Shown in pieces: positions 22,001 through 23,256 of a stretch of DNA of 23,256 nt (its first letter is position 1; the number at the start of each line of letters is the position of its first letter). Source of the stretch: Chara braunii (lineage: Eukaryota > Streptophyta > Charophyceae > Charales > Characeae); assembly GCA_003427395.1 (NCBI GenBank), contig BFEA01000040.1, positions 2,372,326-2,395,581 on the forward strand, read 5' to 3'. Made by a program: the position numbers and the translations under genes. The notes under the pieces are model-generated. The model was not told the origin of the DNA. It saw only the letters and a program-made list of their open reading frames with translations, and searched no databases.

Positions 22001-23000
22001 CCACACGATCACGTTCACACCAAAAGATGTCAAAGTGTACAGAGGAAGGCTGTGCTTGGAAGTGGACCCTCGACACGTTCGTCCTTTGCGGGCCGAGGTG
22101 CAAACGTTTGAGCTGCAGACCCTAAGCCCACAGGGAGTTCACGGCAAAGATGCCACCGCCACTGTCACAACAGCAACCCACAATGAGGAGGGCAGTAACC
22201 GTCCACGGATGGAGGCCTCAAAAAAGCACCTCGGAGGATCGGCAGCCAAACGGCGGCTTCTAGTGTCAAATCCCCACCTTGCCCCCTCACCCCGAACAGG
22301 AGGGTGCGGGAAAGAAATGTCGCAGCAGCAGCAGCAGCAGCAGCAGCCTGACGCTGAGCCGAGGCTCGAACCGTTGTCGGATCCTGCCGATGTGGATCGT
22401 AACAGAGCCTCCTCGGATGACAGCCTCCTCCTCGTCCAAGGAGACGAAGACTCACCCTCTCCAAGGGTCTCCTACGGCGATTACCAGCCGTTGATTGCTC
22501 TCCGGGTCAATCTACTAGGCGTTGGGACGTGGAAGATAGTATCTGTATCTCCCTCCATAGTAGTGTTCCCAGGCCTGATGTATGTCGGCGAGGTGAATAC
22601 GACAAAGATAGTGCTGACGAATCATGGCGTGGCGGAAGCACGCTTCAGATGGGTGGACATGGAGGATGAAGGAGAGGCGGTACCGCCTCTCCCCGCGGCC
22701 CCGGAAACGAGGGACCATCATGTGTATGCTGCCGCTGATGGCCGTGCATACAAGCGTGGAAAGGAGCCCGTAGTTCAGCCTGAGGTGGTCATTCTCCCCC
22801 AGAAGGGTAAGATCCCACCCCTTGGGAGCTTGGAGGCAGAAGTCAGGGTGCAGCCCCATGAACCTGGACATATTTTTGTGCAGAAGTGGTGCTGCATCGA
22901 TCACTCTGGCGGTCTGACGATTCCTCTCAGAGTGGAGGGCACTGTTATTTGTCCAACTCTCACCATTGATAGAGCGGTTCTGGATTTCGGCCTCGTGAAG
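19082..23000 (+). CDS. DLEC1/CFAP81-like ciliary ASH/MSP-domain protein, large internal exon (partial)
   Basis: One frame stays open for about 3.9 kb. Residues below are numbered from 19002. Family-like segments are: 27-125, with RFIPPSTGYFSI, IAPG, VRFAPD and LPSTLNCGFC; 685-753, ending in LTIVGTG; 770-806, with IPPDGASTCQIRLRNHTP; 984-1027, with GIIPGDSVLDHTITFTP; and 1164-1333, with VFPGLMYVGEVNTTKIVLTN and LDFGLVK. Beta-sandwich ASH/MSP-like segments of this sort are typical of axonemal proteins of the DLEC1/CFAP81 and HYDIN class, central-apparatus components of motile cilia. DLEC1 is my preferred match (inference). Long disordered inserts separate the segments, far more than in usual homologues. 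The left edge is uncertain: TTAG|G at 19081/19082 is plausible, and the pyrimidine-rich CAG at 19138 is an alternative. The right edge is a strong donor, AAG|GTACGT. The first and last exons are outside the window. One N lies at 21710. Confidence 0.7.
19812..20051 (+). repeat. Degenerate collagen-like repeat in the ciliary ORF
   Basis: Three imperfect units start at about 19812, 19905 and 19977. Each opens with [E/K]P[A/E]G followed by GTGT- or GNGT-like Gly/Thr/Pro sequence. The DNA units (93, 72 and about 75 bp) are in frame and recognisably related, so the segment grew by tandem duplication inside the exon. It is predicted to be disordered and lies in the linker after the first ASH-like segment. 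Confidence 0.7.
20415..20444 (+). repeat. (GGA)10 encoding ten glycines
   Basis: Ten consecutive GGA codons lie in the disordered linker of the ciliary protein. The triplet microsatellite keeps frame when its length changes. Confidence 0.9.
20784..20828 (+). repeat. Five 9-bp GGTCCCATT units encoding (GPI)5
   Basis: Five identical in-frame copies of GGTCCCATT sit within the linker. The perfect identity suggests recent slippage expansion. Confidence 0.95.
20991..21023 (+). repeat. (CAG)6(GAG)5 encoding Q6E5
   Basis: Adjacent trinucleotide repeats encode six glutamines followed by five glutamates, shortly before the second ASH-like segment. Confidence 0.95.
21561..21900 (+). repeat. Coding minisatellite encoding PxQM/PxQI repeats
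   Basis: A tetrapeptide-encoding 12-bp unit of the type ATGCCAGGTCAG, with higher-order 36-bp units (around 21714-21790), yields MPAQ/MPGQ/IPTQ/MTVE repeats over about 113 residues (853-967). The 3' part has consecutive near-identical MPGQ units. An N at 21710 falls inside the array, so copy number is uncertain. The insert splits two ASH-like segments of the protein and would form a Met/Gln/Pro-rich linker. Confidence 0.9.
22323..22346 (+). repeat. (CAG)8 encoding eight glutamines
   Basis: A perfect in-frame CAG run in the linker before the last ASH-like segments. It is one of several independent triplet expansions in this exon. Confidence 0.95.
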
Positions 23001-23006
23001 GTACGT
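22998..23006 (+). other. Strong 5' splice site (exon end)
   Basis: AAG|GTACGT is a near-consensus donor that follows LDFGLVK, the conserved opening of another ASH/MSP-type strand pair. Past it the frame turns into Ser/Leu/Pro low complexity from a CT microsatellite and stops at 23202-23204, as expected for an intron. Confidence 0.8.
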
Positions 23007-23090
23007 GCAGCACTGTCAGTGACTCCCATGCTCAGTTTGTTCGACTCAGGAGTAAAACTACCACTTTTCCCCCCCCTCCCCTCTTCTCCC

Positions 23091-23129
<39 letters not shown>

Positions 23130-23256
23130 CTTTCTGTGCCCGGCAAATCTCAGTGCCCTTTGGAACTTTGGCCCTCTTTGGGACCTTGCTGGATTTCGGC
23201 CTAAGCTTGTGAAAGTACGCCATTCTCAGTATGCGTAACTTCGGAGAAAAACCACC
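23007..23256 (+). other. Intron 5' part with CT microsatellite and duplicated exon-end sequence
   Basis: This is intronic sequence after the donor. A C/T-rich stretch begins near 23068, and a perfect CT repeat covers about 23094-23127. From 23189 a sequence beginning CTGGATTTCGGCCT re-creates the exon end at 22980-22993, followed by a decayed donor-like GAAAGTACG. No acceptor or further coding segment can be supported before the window ends. Confidence 0.6.

Noticed and set aside
21534-22103. Minus-strand HLTWHLTW-repeat open frame
   Set aside because: It is the antisense of the PxQM coding minisatellite, with no independent evidence.

Overview
The window looks like nuclear DNA from a green-lineage eukaryote whose cells or gametes carry cilia. 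The evidence is a plant-type U2 snRNA sequence, GT/AG splice signals, A-tailed retroposons, a LINE remnant, microsatellites, and a very long exon for a DLEC1/CFAP81-like (ASH/MSP-domain) ciliary protein. A streptophyte alga with motile sperm, such as a Chara-like charophyte, fits best. That is an inference, not something the sequence proves.

The dominant structure is not biology. From 278 to 15293 a 155-bp genomic segment occurs 78 times, separated by 77 identical 38-bp palindromes. Each palindrome is two head-to-head copies of the 19-bp engineered Tn5 mosaic end used in Nextera libraries, which is the layout of the Nextera mate-pair junction adapter. All 77 intervals are exactly 193 bp. Deleting 433-15293 (77 x 193 = 14861 bp) joins two flanks that look contiguous. 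The true locus is probably about 8.4 kb, and the array is an assembly or gap-filling artefact. The 66-aa ORFs in it are adapter translations, not genes.

From 15294 to 16673 there is repeat-rich non-coding DNA. It holds an inverted-repeat partner of the array insert, a 223-bp segment between 16-bp direct repeats, A-rich and GAAA tracts, hairpins, and a run of 47 G.

From about 16674 to 18556 lies a decayed LINE ORF2 C-terminus, ending in a CCHC zf-RVT domain. It is interrupted by three nested elements: a U2-snRNA-headed, A-tailed retrosequence; a TIR element of about 155 bp with a putative TA duplication; and a tRNA-derived SINE bounded by perfect 15-bp target-site duplications. These, with 18557 to about 19081, probably lie in an intron of the ciliary gene.

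From about 19082 to 23000 is one uninterrupted open stretch of about 3.9 kb on the + strand. It encodes ASH/Ig-like segments separated by long disordered, repeat-encoded inserts (collagen-like, GPI, polyG, polyQ/E, PxQM). It ends at a strong donor, AAG|GTACGT. The following intron carries a CT microsatellite and a decayed second copy of the exon-end/donor sequence. Other exons must lie outside the window. Apart from this gene and the mobile-element remnants I see no gene cluster or novel system.
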